64,000 nt of DNA from assembly GCF_030409325.1 (NCBI RefSeq), contig NZ_JAUFPR010000002.1, forward strand, positions 558,001 to 622,000, read 5' to 3'. This document shows positions 37,325 to 46,379 of this stretch, piece by piece (positions within the stretch are counted from its first letter, which is position 1; every line of letters begins with the position of its first letter). This DNA is from Mucilaginibacter aquaedulcis (lineage in GTDB: Bacteria > Bacteroidota > Bacteroidia > Sphingobacteriales > Sphingobacteriaceae). Below the pieces are notes generated by a model. That model ran no database searches. It was not told the origin of the DNA and was given only the letters and a program-made list of their open reading frames with translations. Both the position numbers and the translations under genes were made by a program.

Positions 37325-37446
37325 GATGTTTAATTTAAAAGGATATAATTGGTAAACATTCCTTTATAGCCAGCTTTTATAGCTGTACTATACAAATTTG
37401 TCCATTTTTATAATTAAATTCATCAAAATGAATGGATTTATTTGCT

Positions 37447-37456
37447 TAAACGTTTA
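37447..37456. promoter_or_regulatory. candidate LacI operator in the MIOX/lacI divergent region
   Basis: TAAACGTTTA is a perfect 10-bp CG-centred palindrome in the 281-bp region between the divergent inositol oxygenase and lacI genes, 122 nt upstream of the oxygenase start. The form is that of LacI/GalR-family operators. Confidence 0.55.
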
Positions 37457-37605
37457 CCTAAATTCGCATAATTAGCTAAGGCTTTTCAGGAACTTTCAAA
37501 ACTCTATTTTTTGCTATATTGCTAAACTTTTGTGGCCATAAACCAATGCAAAACCAACGCTTTAAAACAAATGCATAAAGCTGTAATTGAAAAACTTCAT
37601 AATCA

Positions 37606-38643
37606 ATGACCGACGGATCAAAAAGTAATAAAGTTAACATGAAAACACTTGCAAAAGTGTTAAATGTATCTATTGCAACCATCTCAAAAGCACTTAGGGA
37701 TAGCCATGATATTGGCGATGATACCAAACAACGTGTTATTGAAACCGCCAGGTTATTGCATTATGTGCCAAATCCTTATGCCAGCAGTTTGCGCAAAAGG
37801 TCAAGCAATACTATTGCTATCGTGATTCCGGAAATTGCGGACAGCTTTTTTAGCCAGGCTATTAACGGGATTGAAACGATAGTTGATCTTGAGAAATATC
37901 ATGCATTAATATATTTAACTCACGACAGCTATGAGCGTGAAAAACAAATGTTTAATGATTTAACCAGTGGTCGGGTTGATGGTATTTTAATGTCTGTAGC
38001 CAGTAACACCGAAGACATAAGCCATATCCAAGACCTGCAACAGGCCGGTGTTCCCATTGTATTTTTTGACAGAGTATGCGAAGATATACCTACCGCTAAG
38101 ATAAAAACTGACGATTTTAACAGCGCCTACATGGCTACAAGCCATCTGCTTGATCAGGGGTGTAAAAATATATCATTGGTTACCATTGAAGGTTATCCTT
38201 CTATTTTACAGGCACGGGAAGAGGGTTATAAAAAAGCTTTGGCCGAGAGAGATATTGAAGCAAATGACGCTAATAGTATCAGTTGCTCAAACAAGTATAC
38301 TAATGAAAATATTGAGGTTTTAAAAGAGCATATTCAAAAAGTAAAGCCTGATGGTATTATAGCTACAGTTGAGCATCTGGCCACAACTACCTATTTGGCT
38401 TGTGAAGAGTTAAAATTAAATATCCCCAATGATATTAAAGTAGTTTGCTTTACAAATCAGATCACTGCATCAATTCTTAACCCTTCGCTTACAACCATCC
38501 TGCAGCCTGCCTACGAAATGGGCCGAAAAGCCGCGGAGCTATTGTTTGGTCATTTAACAGGCAAACCTATCCAACTTGAGAAAGAAAACATTATTTTACC
38601 TTCAAAATTGATAGTCAGGAATTCAACACGAATCCCTGACTGA
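37606..38643 (+). CDS. LacI family transcriptional regulator
   Basis: 345 aa. The N-terminal helix-turn-helix reads MKTLAKVLNVSIATISKALR followed by the hinge region LLHYVPNPYASSLRKRSSN. A type I periplasmic-binding-protein-like sensor domain follows (TIAIVIPEIADSFFSQAING, VDGILMSVASNTEDI, TTILQPAYEMGRKAAELL). An alternative ATG at 37639 (residue 12) would still include the helix-turn-helix. It is divergent from the inositol oxygenase gene and is the likely regulator of that module. Its 3' end is only 14 nt from the convergent GH92 gene. Confidence 0.92.
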   Translation: MTDGSKSNKVNMKTLAKVLNVSIATISKALRDSHDIGDDTKQRVIETARLLHYVPNPYASSLRKRSSNTIAIVIPEIADSFFSQAINGIETIVDLEKYHALIYLTHDSYEREKQMFNDLTSGRVDGILMSVASNTEDISHIQDLQQAGVPIVFFDRVCEDIPTAKIKTDDFNSAYMATSHLLDQGCKNISLVTIEGYPSILQAREEGYKKALAERDIEANDANSISCSNKYTNENIEVLKEHIQKVKPDGIIATVEHLATTTYLACEELKLNIPNDIKVVCFTNQITASILNPSLTTILQPAYEMGRKAAELLFGHLTGKPIQLEKENIILPSKLIVRNSTRIPD

Positions 38644-38657
38644 TTTTAAATTTTCAA

Positions 38658-40943
38658 TTATTTTTGAGGGGTACTTGTCATGGTGAATGCAAGTGTTCCG
38701 CCTTCAATAATTTCCTGATGAGAGATCTCAAAGTTCTTTATTGACTTGCCATTAAATGTTACTTCTTTTACATATTTGTTTTTGGCTGAAAGATCTGTTG
38801 CTTTTATAATAAGCTTTTTACCATGAGGCAAATTCAGTACCATGTTAGGAAATTGTGGTGCACCTATGCTGTATACACCTGATGCAGGCGATACCGGATA
38901 AAAGCCCATAACGTTAAAAATGTACCACGCCGACGTTTGGCCACAATCATCATTACCATTGATACCAACCGCAGCATTTCTGAAATTTTGAGATGATGTA
39001 TGTTCACGAACAAGCTCCTGTGTTTTCCATGGCATCCCGCAATAATTGAACAGATACAAATAATGGTGCCCTGGTTCATTATCAGCATGGTAATGCCCAC
39101 CGGTAAAATTTTGATTTAGTTTAGCGGCAAATGCTTTTTCGCCACCCATGAGTTTGATCATTCCTGGCACGTCATGCATGGCACCGAATGTATAGGTCCA
39201 CTTGGTACCTTCAGTAAAACCGGAATCTGGTTTGGCTGAGAAGTGACCATCAGCATTACGGGGAGCCATAAATCCTGTTGCTTTGTTATAAACGTTCTCA
39301 TAATTTTTACTCCAGGCCATCAGCTGTTTATAATCATCTTCTTTCCCTAAACCTTTGGCTACCTGAGCAACACAATAATCATCCAAAGAATATTCAATGG
39401 TACGTGATACCGATTCACGGGTTTTATCAACCGGTATATAACCTAATTTATGATAATTGGTAAGTCCGCCGCGAGCTTCAAAGCTTGTCCATAAATCACG
39501 ATCGCCCCATTTCTTATGAGTATCACCGTCCGGAGCATCGTATGAATCCTTGTGCAGTGCCTCGTAAGCTAATTTAGTATCAAAACCATGAAATCCTTTT
39601 ACAAAAGCGTCGGCAACAACAGCATCACCATGTGTGCCTATCATAATATTAGTATAAGTTGGATTTGGCCACATGGGCATCCATCCTCCCTCCTGGTACA
39701 TTTGTAATAAAGATTGCACCATACCATCAACCCGCTGAGGCTGGGTCAATGTTAGCAGAGGATGCAATGCTCTAAAGGTATCCCAAAGCGAATAATCATT
39801 GTATGATTCACCTTTGTGTACCTTATCATCAAAGGCGCTATAATATTTTCCGTACTCTGAAAACTGCCTTGGAAATAACATGGTATGAAACAGGGCCGTG
39901 TAGAATATAGTTTTTTGCTCTTTAGTAACTCCACTTACCTGGATAGATTGTAAAGCTTGTTGCCATTTAGCGCGAGTGTTTTGAACTACCTTGTCAAAAT
40001 CCCAATCAGGTATTTCCTTTCTAAGATTTTCCCTTGCCTGGTCAATGCTTATAAAAGATGTAGCTACTACAACCCTAACCTCATCGTTAGCTTTGGTGCG
40101 GAAAGAGATAAATGCTCCCATACGGGTTCCGTATTGTTCACGGCTGCCTTTATTGATCACCTGCTTATCCCAGGTTCCGAATTTTTTTATCTGTTTGTTG
40201 AATTTGATTACAAAATAGCCTTTGAAGTTCTTTAACTCCGGGCCAAGCTGTGCCGATTGCCTGTCGGGATTATAGCCAGTTATTTCATTATTTACGGTAT
40301 CTACATGCACATACCCCTTTAACTTTTTCAATCTTACTGTATAATCATTAGCCCAATCGGTAAGTGCAGGATTAAGATTAATTCCCTGAATAATAATGTG
40401 AGCCTGATCTGCCTTAGGGAATGTAAACCTGAACATGCCGCAAGTATTCGCCCCGGCAATCTCGGCCTTTATCTTAGTGGCCTCAGTCGTTTTTAACTTT
40501 ACAGAGTAATAGTACGGCTTAGCAACTTCATCTGCATGGTTAAAGGTCAATAATCTTTCTTTAGGCAAAACTCGCAACTTGCCCACCTGGGGCATAACAG
40601 AAACATAGCCATAGTCGCCCATCCACACTGTAGGCTGATGGCTGGCCGTGAATCCAATAACCGAATTATCTTCATATTGATAAACCATATAGCTCATTTT
40701 GTTTTCACGGGTTTGCGCAACAAAATTGGTCATGGCAAATGGTACATTAACACAAGGCATGGTGCCACCACCACCATTACCTTCCAACAAACCCTCGCTA
40801 AAGCCTTTAACAGCAGTACCTATAATCGGGTTTACATAATCAACTTCCTCAAGTTGTTTTTTGGAGGCAGCATTTTGGGCATTAGCATTTCCGTAAAAAA
40901 GAGTTAGTAATCCTAACAGATAAAAGCTCCGTTTAAATTGCAT
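38658..40943 (-). CDS. GH92 family alpha-mannosidase
   Basis: From the ATG at 40943 this is a 761-aa protein with a standard signal peptide (SFYLLGLLTLFYGNANAQ); the open frame extends to a TTG at 40994, which is not needed. VDYVNPIIGTAVKGFSEG, GGGGTMPCVNVPFAMTNF and GFTASHQPTVWMGDYGYVSV are N-terminal GH92 landmarks; the catalytic domain has YSLWDTFRALHPLLTLTQP, GGWMPMWPNPTYTNIMIGTH and NGNDDCGQTSAWYIFNVMG. GH92 enzymes are calcium-dependent exo-alpha-mannosidases acting on N-glycan or yeast mannan linkages. Secreted to the periplasm or surface. No SusCD partner on its own strand. Confidence 0.93.
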   Translation of the reverse strand: MQFKRSFYLLGLLTLFYGNANAQNAASKKQLEEVDYVNPIIGTAVKGFSEGLLEGNGGGGTMPCVNVPFAMTNFVAQTRENKMSYMVYQYEDNSVIGFTASHQPTVWMGDYGYVSVMPQVGKLRVLPKERLLTFNHADEVAKPYYYSVKLKTTEATKIKAEIAGANTCGMFRFTFPKADQAHIIIQGINLNPALTDWANDYTVRLKKLKGYVHVDTVNNEITGYNPDRQSAQLGPELKNFKGYFVIKFNKQIKKFGTWDKQVINKGSREQYGTRMGAFISFRTKANDEVRVVVATSFISIDQARENLRKEIPDWDFDKVVQNTRAKWQQALQSIQVSGVTKEQKTIFYTALFHTMLFPRQFSEYGKYYSAFDDKVHKGESYNDYSLWDTFRALHPLLTLTQPQRVDGMVQSLLQMYQEGGWMPMWPNPTYTNIMIGTHGDAVVADAFVKGFHGFDTKLAYEALHKDSYDAPDGDTHKKWGDRDLWTSFEARGGLTNYHKLGYIPVDKTRESVSRTIEYSLDDYCVAQVAKGLGKEDDYKQLMAWSKNYENVYNKATGFMAPRNADGHFSAKPDSGFTEGTKWTYTFGAMHDVPGMIKLMGGEKAFAAKLNQNFTGGHYHADNEPGHHYLYLFNYCGMPWKTQELVREHTSSQNFRNAAVGINGNDDCGQTSAWYIFNVMGFYPVSPASGVYSIGAPQFPNMVLNLPHGKKLIIKATDLSAKNKYVKEVTFNGKSIKNFEISHQEIIEGGTLAFTMTSTPQK

Positions 40944-41100
40944 AATAAGCAGAAAATAATTGGTTAATGATCTAAAAAAACAGACCAACAACAAATCTCT
41001 AATTTTTAGGCTGATTTATTGAAAAAATAGCTCAATTATTTACTTAATCGTTTTAATAATTAAATTAATATAATGTCTATAGAATTGATAGAATTATTAT

Positions 41101-41108
41101 TATGTTTG
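41101..41108 (+). promoter_or_regulatory. candidate -7 element for the SusCD leader transcript
   Basis: TATGTTTG matches TAnnTTTG and lies 29 nt upstream of the SAM riboswitch aptamer, which would place the transcription start just before the aptamer. No TTTG is found at the usual -33 distance. Confidence 0.5.
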
Positions 41109-41136
41109 CAGCAGAAATCGTTCTTTATTTTACTTA

Positions 41137-41238
41137 ATTATCCAGAAAGACTGAGGGAAAGGCCCTGTGATGTCTTAGCAACCTGTACAATGTTATAAAG
41201 GTGCTAATTCCTATCTGCTGTTGGGCAGAAAAGATAAT
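41137..41238 (+). promoter_or_regulatory. SAM-I (S-box) riboswitch
   Basis: The closing helix P1 is ATTATC (41137-41142) with GATAAT (41233-41238). Inside are the conserved S-box blocks in order: GAGGGAAAGGCCCTGTGATG with AGCAACC (P2 and kink-turn region), GGTGCTAATTCC (P3/J3-4) and a P4 hairpin CTGC-TGTTGG-GCAG. The aptamer binds S-adenosylmethionine. It is on the plus strand in the long leader of the SusC/SusD pair, about 460 nt before the SusC ATG; the divergent GH92 gene is on the other strand and cannot be its target. An intrinsic terminator immediately downstream was not recognised, so the expression platform is unresolved. Confidence 0.94.
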
Positions 41239-41395
41239 GATGATACCACATATTCTCCAATTGTAATTATTGCAATCCCCTCCTCTCTATTCTGATTAAT
41301 TAAGCGTTTATAATTAGTGTTCATCCTATTCACCGTATCTTATTTACTGATACATAAATGCCTGAACACTTAGCTAATATTAATATAATCAGTAC

Positions 41396-41509
41396 ATGAA
41401 AACAAAAAGTACAAACTTTAACACAAATTCTTCTACCTCTTATTCGTCTACAATCTTTATTACATTTAACTCTCCGGTTGCCTGTATGCAAGGCATGTAT
41501 TGTTGCTGA
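41396..41509 (+). CDS. candidate 37-codon leader peptide ending in Cys/Met codons
   Basis: An ATG ORF in the SusCD leader encodes 37 residues, rich in Ser/Thr/Asn, hydrophobic around TIFITF, and ending PVACMQGMYCC before TGA. Three Cys and two Met fall in the last eight codons. It lies 157 nt after the SAM riboswitch. A stem-loop overlaps the Cys/Met codons (TGCCT 41479-41483 with AGGCA 41491-41495) and a larger hairpin starts 8 nt after the stop. This is the arrangement expected of a translated attenuator sensing cysteine/methionine charging, but it could also be a small secreted or regulatory peptide. There is no strong Shine-Dalgarno site. Confidence 0.6.
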   Translation: MKTKSTNFNTNSSTSYSSTIFITFNSPVACMQGMYCC

Positions 41510-41517
41510 TAGATAGG

Positions 41518-41554
41518 TTGTGTGTAACTGTGCTTTCTACAGTTTCTAACACAA
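41518..41554 (+). promoter_or_regulatory. two-part hairpin just after the leader ORF
   Basis: TTGTGT (41518-41523) pairs with ACACAA (41549-41554) and AACTGT (41526-41531) with ACAGTT (41539-41544), around the loop GCTTTCT. There is no T tract after it, so it is not a standard terminator; it may be an anti-terminator or translation-control element. Confidence 0.6.
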
Positions 41555-41696
41555 CAAATTCAACAATCAAAAGCCTTTACAACATTTATAAGACATTGAA
41601 TACAGCCGGATGTATTTGTAATCACCAGCCACTATTAACTGATCGTCTTTTAAATCCTGTATTTGGTTATCAATAATCATTTAACGATCTATTACC

Positions 41697-44600
41697 ATGT
41701 TTAAAAATTACAAATTGTTATTGGCAATTCTGTTGCCATTTATTTTCATTCAAACAGTTGCGGCGCAATCTGTTAAAATAAGCGGTGTGGTAACCGCCAA
41801 GTCCGACGGGCTGTCACTACCGGGTGTAACCATTGCTATTAAAGGTACTACAACAGGTGTACAATCCGATATCAATGGGAATTTTTCCATTAGTGCCAAA
41901 GTAAACGACATATTAAGAATCTCTTATATTGGTTTTACCACCCTCGAAATTCCCGTCACTAAAAATGAACAGGCGCTTAAAATAGTACTTGAAGGGGCTT
42001 CAAATTCTTTAAATGAGGTTGTAATTACAGCCTTAAATATATCTAAAGATAAAAAATCATTGGGCTATGCTGTACAAGGATTAAAATCAAAAGATATATC
42101 TGAGGCAAAGGAAACTAATCTGGTAAATGCTATAACGGGAAAAATTGCAGGTGTAAATATTACCAGTAGCCAGGGCGATATGGGATCATCCCGCATCATT
42201 ATTCGCGGTGAAACATCTCTTGCAGGAAATAACCAGCCATTATTTGTGGTTGATGGCTTACCGGTTGATAACAGCCAGTTTTTAGGAACTGGTGGTTCAA
42301 GAGACTTCGCCAATGCTATCTCTGATCTTAATTCTGAAGATATTGAATCTCTTACTGTACTTAAGGGGCCTAATGCCGCCGCTTTATACGGCTCACGCGC
42401 AGCAAATGGTGTTATCTTAATTAAAACTAAAAGCGGAAAAGGTTCTAAAGGATTAGGCATTACGGTTAACTCCAATACCTCATTTTCTAATCTTTTAGGT
42501 TTACCTAAATATCAAAATGAATATGGCCAGGGTTCAAATGGTAAATTCAGCTACGTTGATGGTAAAGGCGGCGGTATAAATGATGGTGTTGACGAAAGCT
42601 GGGGCCCTGCTTTGGACGGCGCACTTATCCCTCAATTTAATTCAGGTGGTAAAGCTGTGCCATTTATTGCCCATCCTGATAATGTAAAAAGCTTTTTTGG
42701 AACAGGAGTTACGCTAAACAATGGAGTTTCATTGGCAAGCTCGGGTGATAAATATGACTTCAGATTTGGCTATAATAATCTGCACCAAACCGGAGTTATT
42801 CCAAACTCAGAACAAGGCCGTAACTCATTTATATTGAATGCTACTTATAAGCTTACCCCTAAGTTAACCTTAACCACCATTGCTAATTATATTAAAGACG
42901 ATGCAGCGAATTTGCCTGGTTCAGGTGGTAAAAGGGCTACCAGTACTATGCTTCAGTTTACGTGGTTTGGTCGTCAGGTGGATGTAAGCCAGTTAAAAAA
43001 ATATTTGGATGCCAATGGCAATACCTTTAACTGGAACAACAGCTATTATAGTAACCCGTACTTTATGGCTTATGAAAATACGGTTGGTCAAACAAAAAAC
43101 CGTTTTATAGGAAGCGCGGAATTAAATTATAAGATCATCGATGGATTATCGGCAAATTTCCGCACAGGTACAGATTATTATAACGACCGTCGTAAGATCA
43201 AAATAGCCTACGGTACTAATGGCACCCCGTTTGGTTCTTATGAGGAAGATGCTTACGATGTTACAGAAACAAACACCGAAGGCCGTTTGCAATACACCAA
43301 AAAGTTAAATGATGATTTCTCTATCGATGCGTTATTAGGCGGAAATATAAGGGTGAACGTATTAGAAGATCATGACCAGAAAGCACCTAAATTAGCAGTA
43401 AGGGGTTTGTATACTTTAAGCAATTCGCGCGATCCACTTTTATCATCAAGCAATTACGCAAAATCTAAAAGGTACAGCTATTTTGCCTCTGGACAGATCG
43501 GGTTCAGAAATTATGCATTTTTAAATCTTACGGCCCGTAACGATTGGTCGTCTACACTACCAAGAGCAAGTCTATCTTACTTCTACCCTTCAGTTAACGG
43601 AAGTTTAGTATTATCAGAAGCGCTGGATATCAAAAGCGATATATTGAGCTATCTAAAGCTGCGCGGTGGTTGGTCTAAAGTAGGTAAAGATACCGACCCT
43701 TATATGCTATTAAACACATATGCCTTTACTGCTCCTTTCGGTACAAATCCGCAACAAAGTGCTAACAGCATTGATCTTAATCCCAATTTAAAACCCGAAA
43801 CCACTACCTCAGCTGAAGCAGGCTTTGAAGTTGGCTTTTTTAACGACAGGGTACATTTGGATGCAAGTGTTTACAATACCAACAGCGTTAACCAGATCAT
43901 AAGTGTCGACGTAAGTCAAAGTACAGGATTTAGTCAAAAGCTGATCAATGGCGGCACAATTAATAACAAAGGATTGGAGGTGCAATTAGGCTTAACTCCA
44001 GTAAAAATTAAAGATTTCACCTGGGATATTAATGTAAATTATTCACGTAACAAGAGTAAAGTTGTTTCTCTGGATGGTGATGGCAGATTACAAAGCTATT
44101 TGTTAGGTTCTGACGGTACTGTTCAGGTATTAGCGGCATTAGGTAAGCCATATGGTTCTATTTATGGTACGACTTTCCAGCGAAATGCAAGCGGTCAGGT
44201 CATTGTTAATGAAGATGGCACACCAGCTGTTAATCCTACTATACAATACCTGGGCAAATACACTCCAAATTGGTTAGGCAGCATCAATAACAGCTTTACC
44301 TATAAAGGCATTAACTTAAGTGTATTGATTGATGCGCACATTGGTGGCTCTGTATATTCAGGAACAAATTCTACCGGTACCTATACAGGTATACTGGCAT
44401 CAACTTTACCAGGCCGTGGTACTGCTAATGGTGGTTTAAGTTATTATAATTCCGGATCAACCGCTATTCCGGCAACTGGGGCAGTAGGCCCTAATGGCGA
44501 AACAGTTAATCATGATGGTATTATTTATAATGGTGTAAAGGCTGACGGCAGTAAAAATACAACTATCATCTCTGCACAATCTTATTACAAAGCACTTACC

Positions 44601-44870
44601 AATGCCGATGAACCATTTGTTTACAGCGCATCCTATGTTAAATTAAGGGAAATAAAACTGGGCTATACTGTACCTCAAAAATGGGCAAAAAGCATCGGTT
44701 TCCAGGGTGCCAGCTTCGCTGTGGTAGGCCGCAATTTGCTACTTATCCACAAAAATGTACCGAATATTGATCCTGAAACTGCTTTTAATACAGGTAATGG
44801 TCAGGGATTAGAAGATCTTACCCTGCCAACTGTACGTAACATTGGTTTTAATGTTAACCTTAAATTTTAA
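41697..44870 (+). CDS. SusC/RagA family TonB-dependent outer-membrane transporter
   Basis: 1057 aa. The signal peptide ends near TVAAQS, followed by a carboxypeptidase-regulatory-like domain (about 26-105, VKISGVVTAKSDGLSLPGVT), TonB box LNEVVITA, plug domain with ITGKIAGVNITSS, RIIIRGETSLAGNNQPLFVV and DIESLTVLKGPNAAALYGSR, and a 22-strand barrel ending NVNLKF. It moves substrates across the outer membrane using TonB energy and forms a lidded complex with the SusD-like protein encoded 5 nt downstream. The transcript begins with a SAM-I riboswitch, so methionine, a sulfur compound or a related nutrient is a likelier substrate than a plain glycan (inference). Confidence 0.96.
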   Translation: MFKNYKLLLAILLPFIFIQTVAAQSVKISGVVTAKSDGLSLPGVTIAIKGTTTGVQSDINGNFSISAKVNDILRISYIGFTTLEIPVTKNEQALKIVLEGASNSLNEVVITALNISKDKKSLGYAVQGLKSKDISEAKETNLVNAITGKIAGVNITSSQGDMGSSRIIIRGETSLAGNNQPLFVVDGLPVDNSQFLGTGGSRDFANAISDLNSEDIESLTVLKGPNAAALYGSRAANGVILIKTKSGKGSKGLGITVNSNTSFSNLLGLPKYQNEYGQGSNGKFSYVDGKGGGINDGVDESWGPALDGALIPQFNSGGKAVPFIAHPDNVKSFFGTGVTLNNGVSLASSGDKYDFRFGYNNLHQTGVIPNSEQGRNSFILNATYKLTPKLTLTTIANYIKDDAANLPGSGGKRATSTMLQFTWFGRQVDVSQLKKYLDANGNTFNWNNSYYSNPYFMAYENTVGQTKNRFIGSAELNYKIIDGLSANFRTGTDYYNDRRKIKIAYGTNGTPFGSYEEDAYDVTETNTEGRLQYTKKLNDDFSIDALLGGNIRVNVLEDHDQKAPKLAVRGLYTLSNSRDPLLSSSNYAKSKRYSYFASGQIGFRNYAFLNLTARNDWSSTLPRASLSYFYPSVNGSLVLSEALDIKSDILSYLKLRGGWSKVGKDTDPYMLLNTYAFTAPFGTNPQQSANSIDLNPNLKPETTTSAEAGFEVGFFNDRVHLDASVYNTNSVNQIISVDVSQSTGFSQKLINGGTINNKGLEVQLGLTPVKIKDFTWDINVNYSRNKSKVVSLDGDGRLQSYLLGSDGTVQVLAALGKPYGSIYGTTFQRNASGQVIVNEDGTPAVNPTIQYLGKYTPNWLGSINNSFTYKGINLSVLIDAHIGGSVYSGTNSTGTYTGILASTLPGRGTANGGLSYYNSGSTAIPATGAVGPNGETVNHDGIIYNGVKADGSKNTTIISAQSYYKALTNADEPFVYSASYVKLREIKLGYTVPQKWAKSIGFQGASFAVVGRNLLLIHKNVPNIDPETAFNTGNGQGLEDLTLPTVRNIGFNVNLKF

Positions 44871-44875
44871 TCATC

Positions 44876-46318
44876 ATGAAACTGAAATACATATCTATAT
44901 TGCTATCGGGTACATTATTATTATCTGTAGCTACATCATGCAAAAAAGAATTATCAGATCTTAATAAAAATCCTAACGCAACACAAAATCCGCAGCCAGA
45001 TTACCTGTTAACTGCAGCTATAAAAAATACAGCGGATACCTATTGGGGAATTGCCAATAATATGGATGCCAGCTTGCTTTTTGTACAGTATTGGGCCAAA
45101 ATTCAATATACAGATCCCGACAGGTATATTTATACCAATACCTCATTTCAGGAATTGTGGACTGTTGCCTATTCTAAAAGTATAGTTAACCTGAATAAGA
45201 TCATTTCCATAGCCGATGCTCAATCAAACCCCAATTATAAGGGTGTGGCACTGGTACTACGCTCATGGACATTTGCATTGCTTACCGACCAGTATGGGGA
45301 TGTGCCTTATAAACAAGCATCCAATATTGAACAATTCTTGACGCCTGCTTATGATGCGCAAAGAGACATTTATTTTGCACTGCTTGATGATCTGAAAGCA
45401 GCACAGGCGTCTCTTGATCCGGCTGGTAAGGCAATCTTAGGCGATGTTATTTACAGCAACAATATTGGGCTTTGGAAAAAATTTGCTAATTCATTAAGAT
45501 TACGAATTGCGCTTCGCATTGCCGATCGCGAACCTGAAAAAGCTAAACAGGTATTAGCCGATATTCAGGCTGAAGGAAGCGGATATATCAGTTCAAATAG
45601 CGAGATAGCACAATTGGTGTATCTCGATTCGCCAAACCAAAATCCGATCAGTAATTTATTTGACACTCGTGATGACTACAGGATCAGCAAAACTATAGTT
45701 GATAAATTATTTGAATTAAAAGACCCTCGCCTTCCTATTTATGCGAGCCCTACAAAAGATGCTACTCCACAAACTTATGTAGGTATACCAAATGGTTTAT
45801 TAGTTGGTGATGCCAGCAACCTCGGTTTTAGCAAAACTTCAAAACCGGGAACTTATTTCCTTGTACCACACGCCCCGGCTGTGATCATTAGTTATGCAGA
45901 AGTATTATTTGACCGTGCAGAGGCCGCAGCAAGGGGTTTTACAGCGGAAAATGCGGCCGACCTGTATAATCAGGCGGTACAGGCATCATTAAAACAATAT
46001 GGTGTTGCCGATGCTGATGTGGCTACTTATACTGCTTCTGCAGCGGTGAAATATGACGCATCAGATTTCCGGAAATCAATTGGAAACCAAAAATGGATAG
46101 CTCTTTTTGGTCAGGGCCTGGAGGCATTTGCCGAATGGCGCAGACTTGATTATCCTCAATTGCAACCAGCAGTTGCGGGAGCATTAAACGGCAAAATGCC
46201 TGTTCGTCTTATTTATCCCGGAAAAGAACAATCGCTTAATGGTACAAATTACACATCTGCTGTTTCTCATCAGGGTGCAGATGTGCTAACAACCAAACTT
46301 TGGTTTGATGTAAATTAA
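44876..46318 (+). CDS. SusD/RagB family substrate-binding outer-membrane lipoprotein (SusD-like_2)
   Basis: 480 aa with lipobox ATSC (Cys about 22). NKNPNATQNPQPDYLLTAAI near the N-terminus, RSWTFALLTDQYGDVPYKQA in the TPR-like region, NNIGLWKKFANSLRLRIALR, and QKWIALFGQGLEAFAEWRRL near the C-terminus are hallmarks of the SusD-like_2 subgroup. This subgroup is often paired with SusC transporters outside classical polysaccharide loci. It is the surface lid that captures substrate for the SusC channel. Second and last gene of the SAM-riboswitch transcript; strong terminator follows. Confidence 0.95.
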   Translation: MKLKYISILLSGTLLLSVATSCKKELSDLNKNPNATQNPQPDYLLTAAIKNTADTYWGIANNMDASLLFVQYWAKIQYTDPDRYIYTNTSFQELWTVAYSKSIVNLNKIISIADAQSNPNYKGVALVLRSWTFALLTDQYGDVPYKQASNIEQFLTPAYDAQRDIYFALLDDLKAAQASLDPAGKAILGDVIYSNNIGLWKKFANSLRLRIALRIADREPEKAKQVLADIQAEGSGYISSNSEIAQLVYLDSPNQNPISNLFDTRDDYRISKTIVDKLFELKDPRLPIYASPTKDATPQTYVGIPNGLLVGDASNLGFSKTSKPGTYFLVPHAPAVIISYAEVLFDRAEAAARGFTAENAADLYNQAVQASLKQYGVADADVATYTASAAVKYDASDFRKSIGNQKWIALFGQGLEAFAEWRRLDYPQLQPAVAGALNGKMPVRLIYPGKEQSLNGTNYTSAVSHQGADVLTTKLWFDVN

Positions 46319-46332
46319 AAGGATAAAACTCT

Positions 46333-46379
46333 CTGCAAACACAAAAGGGCCGCTATTAGCGGCCCTTTTGTGTTTGCAG
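46333..46379. terminator. strong intrinsic terminator of the SusCD operon
   Basis: Arms at 46333-46353 and 46359-46379 form a 21-bp perfect stem with the loop TATTA. The GGGCCGC core lies next to the loop, and the CCCTTTTGTGTTTG side supplies the T-rich part. Confidence 0.9.

Noticed and set aside
38640..38660. Terminator between lacI and GH92
   Set aside because: The 14-nt gap contains no inverted repeat.
40944..40994. N-terminal extension of the GH92 protein from a TTG
   Set aside because: The ATG at 40943 starts a normal signal peptide; the extension begins with a rare start and would precede the signal sequence.
41137..41238. SAM riboswitch acting on the GH92 gene
   Set aside because: GH92 is on the opposite strand and divergent; the aptamer is only functional in plus-strand RNA.
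41240..41290. Intrinsic terminator as expression platform directly after the SAM aptamer
   Set aside because: Only a weak AT-rich hairpin (ATTGTAAT/ATTGCAAT) with no T tract is present.
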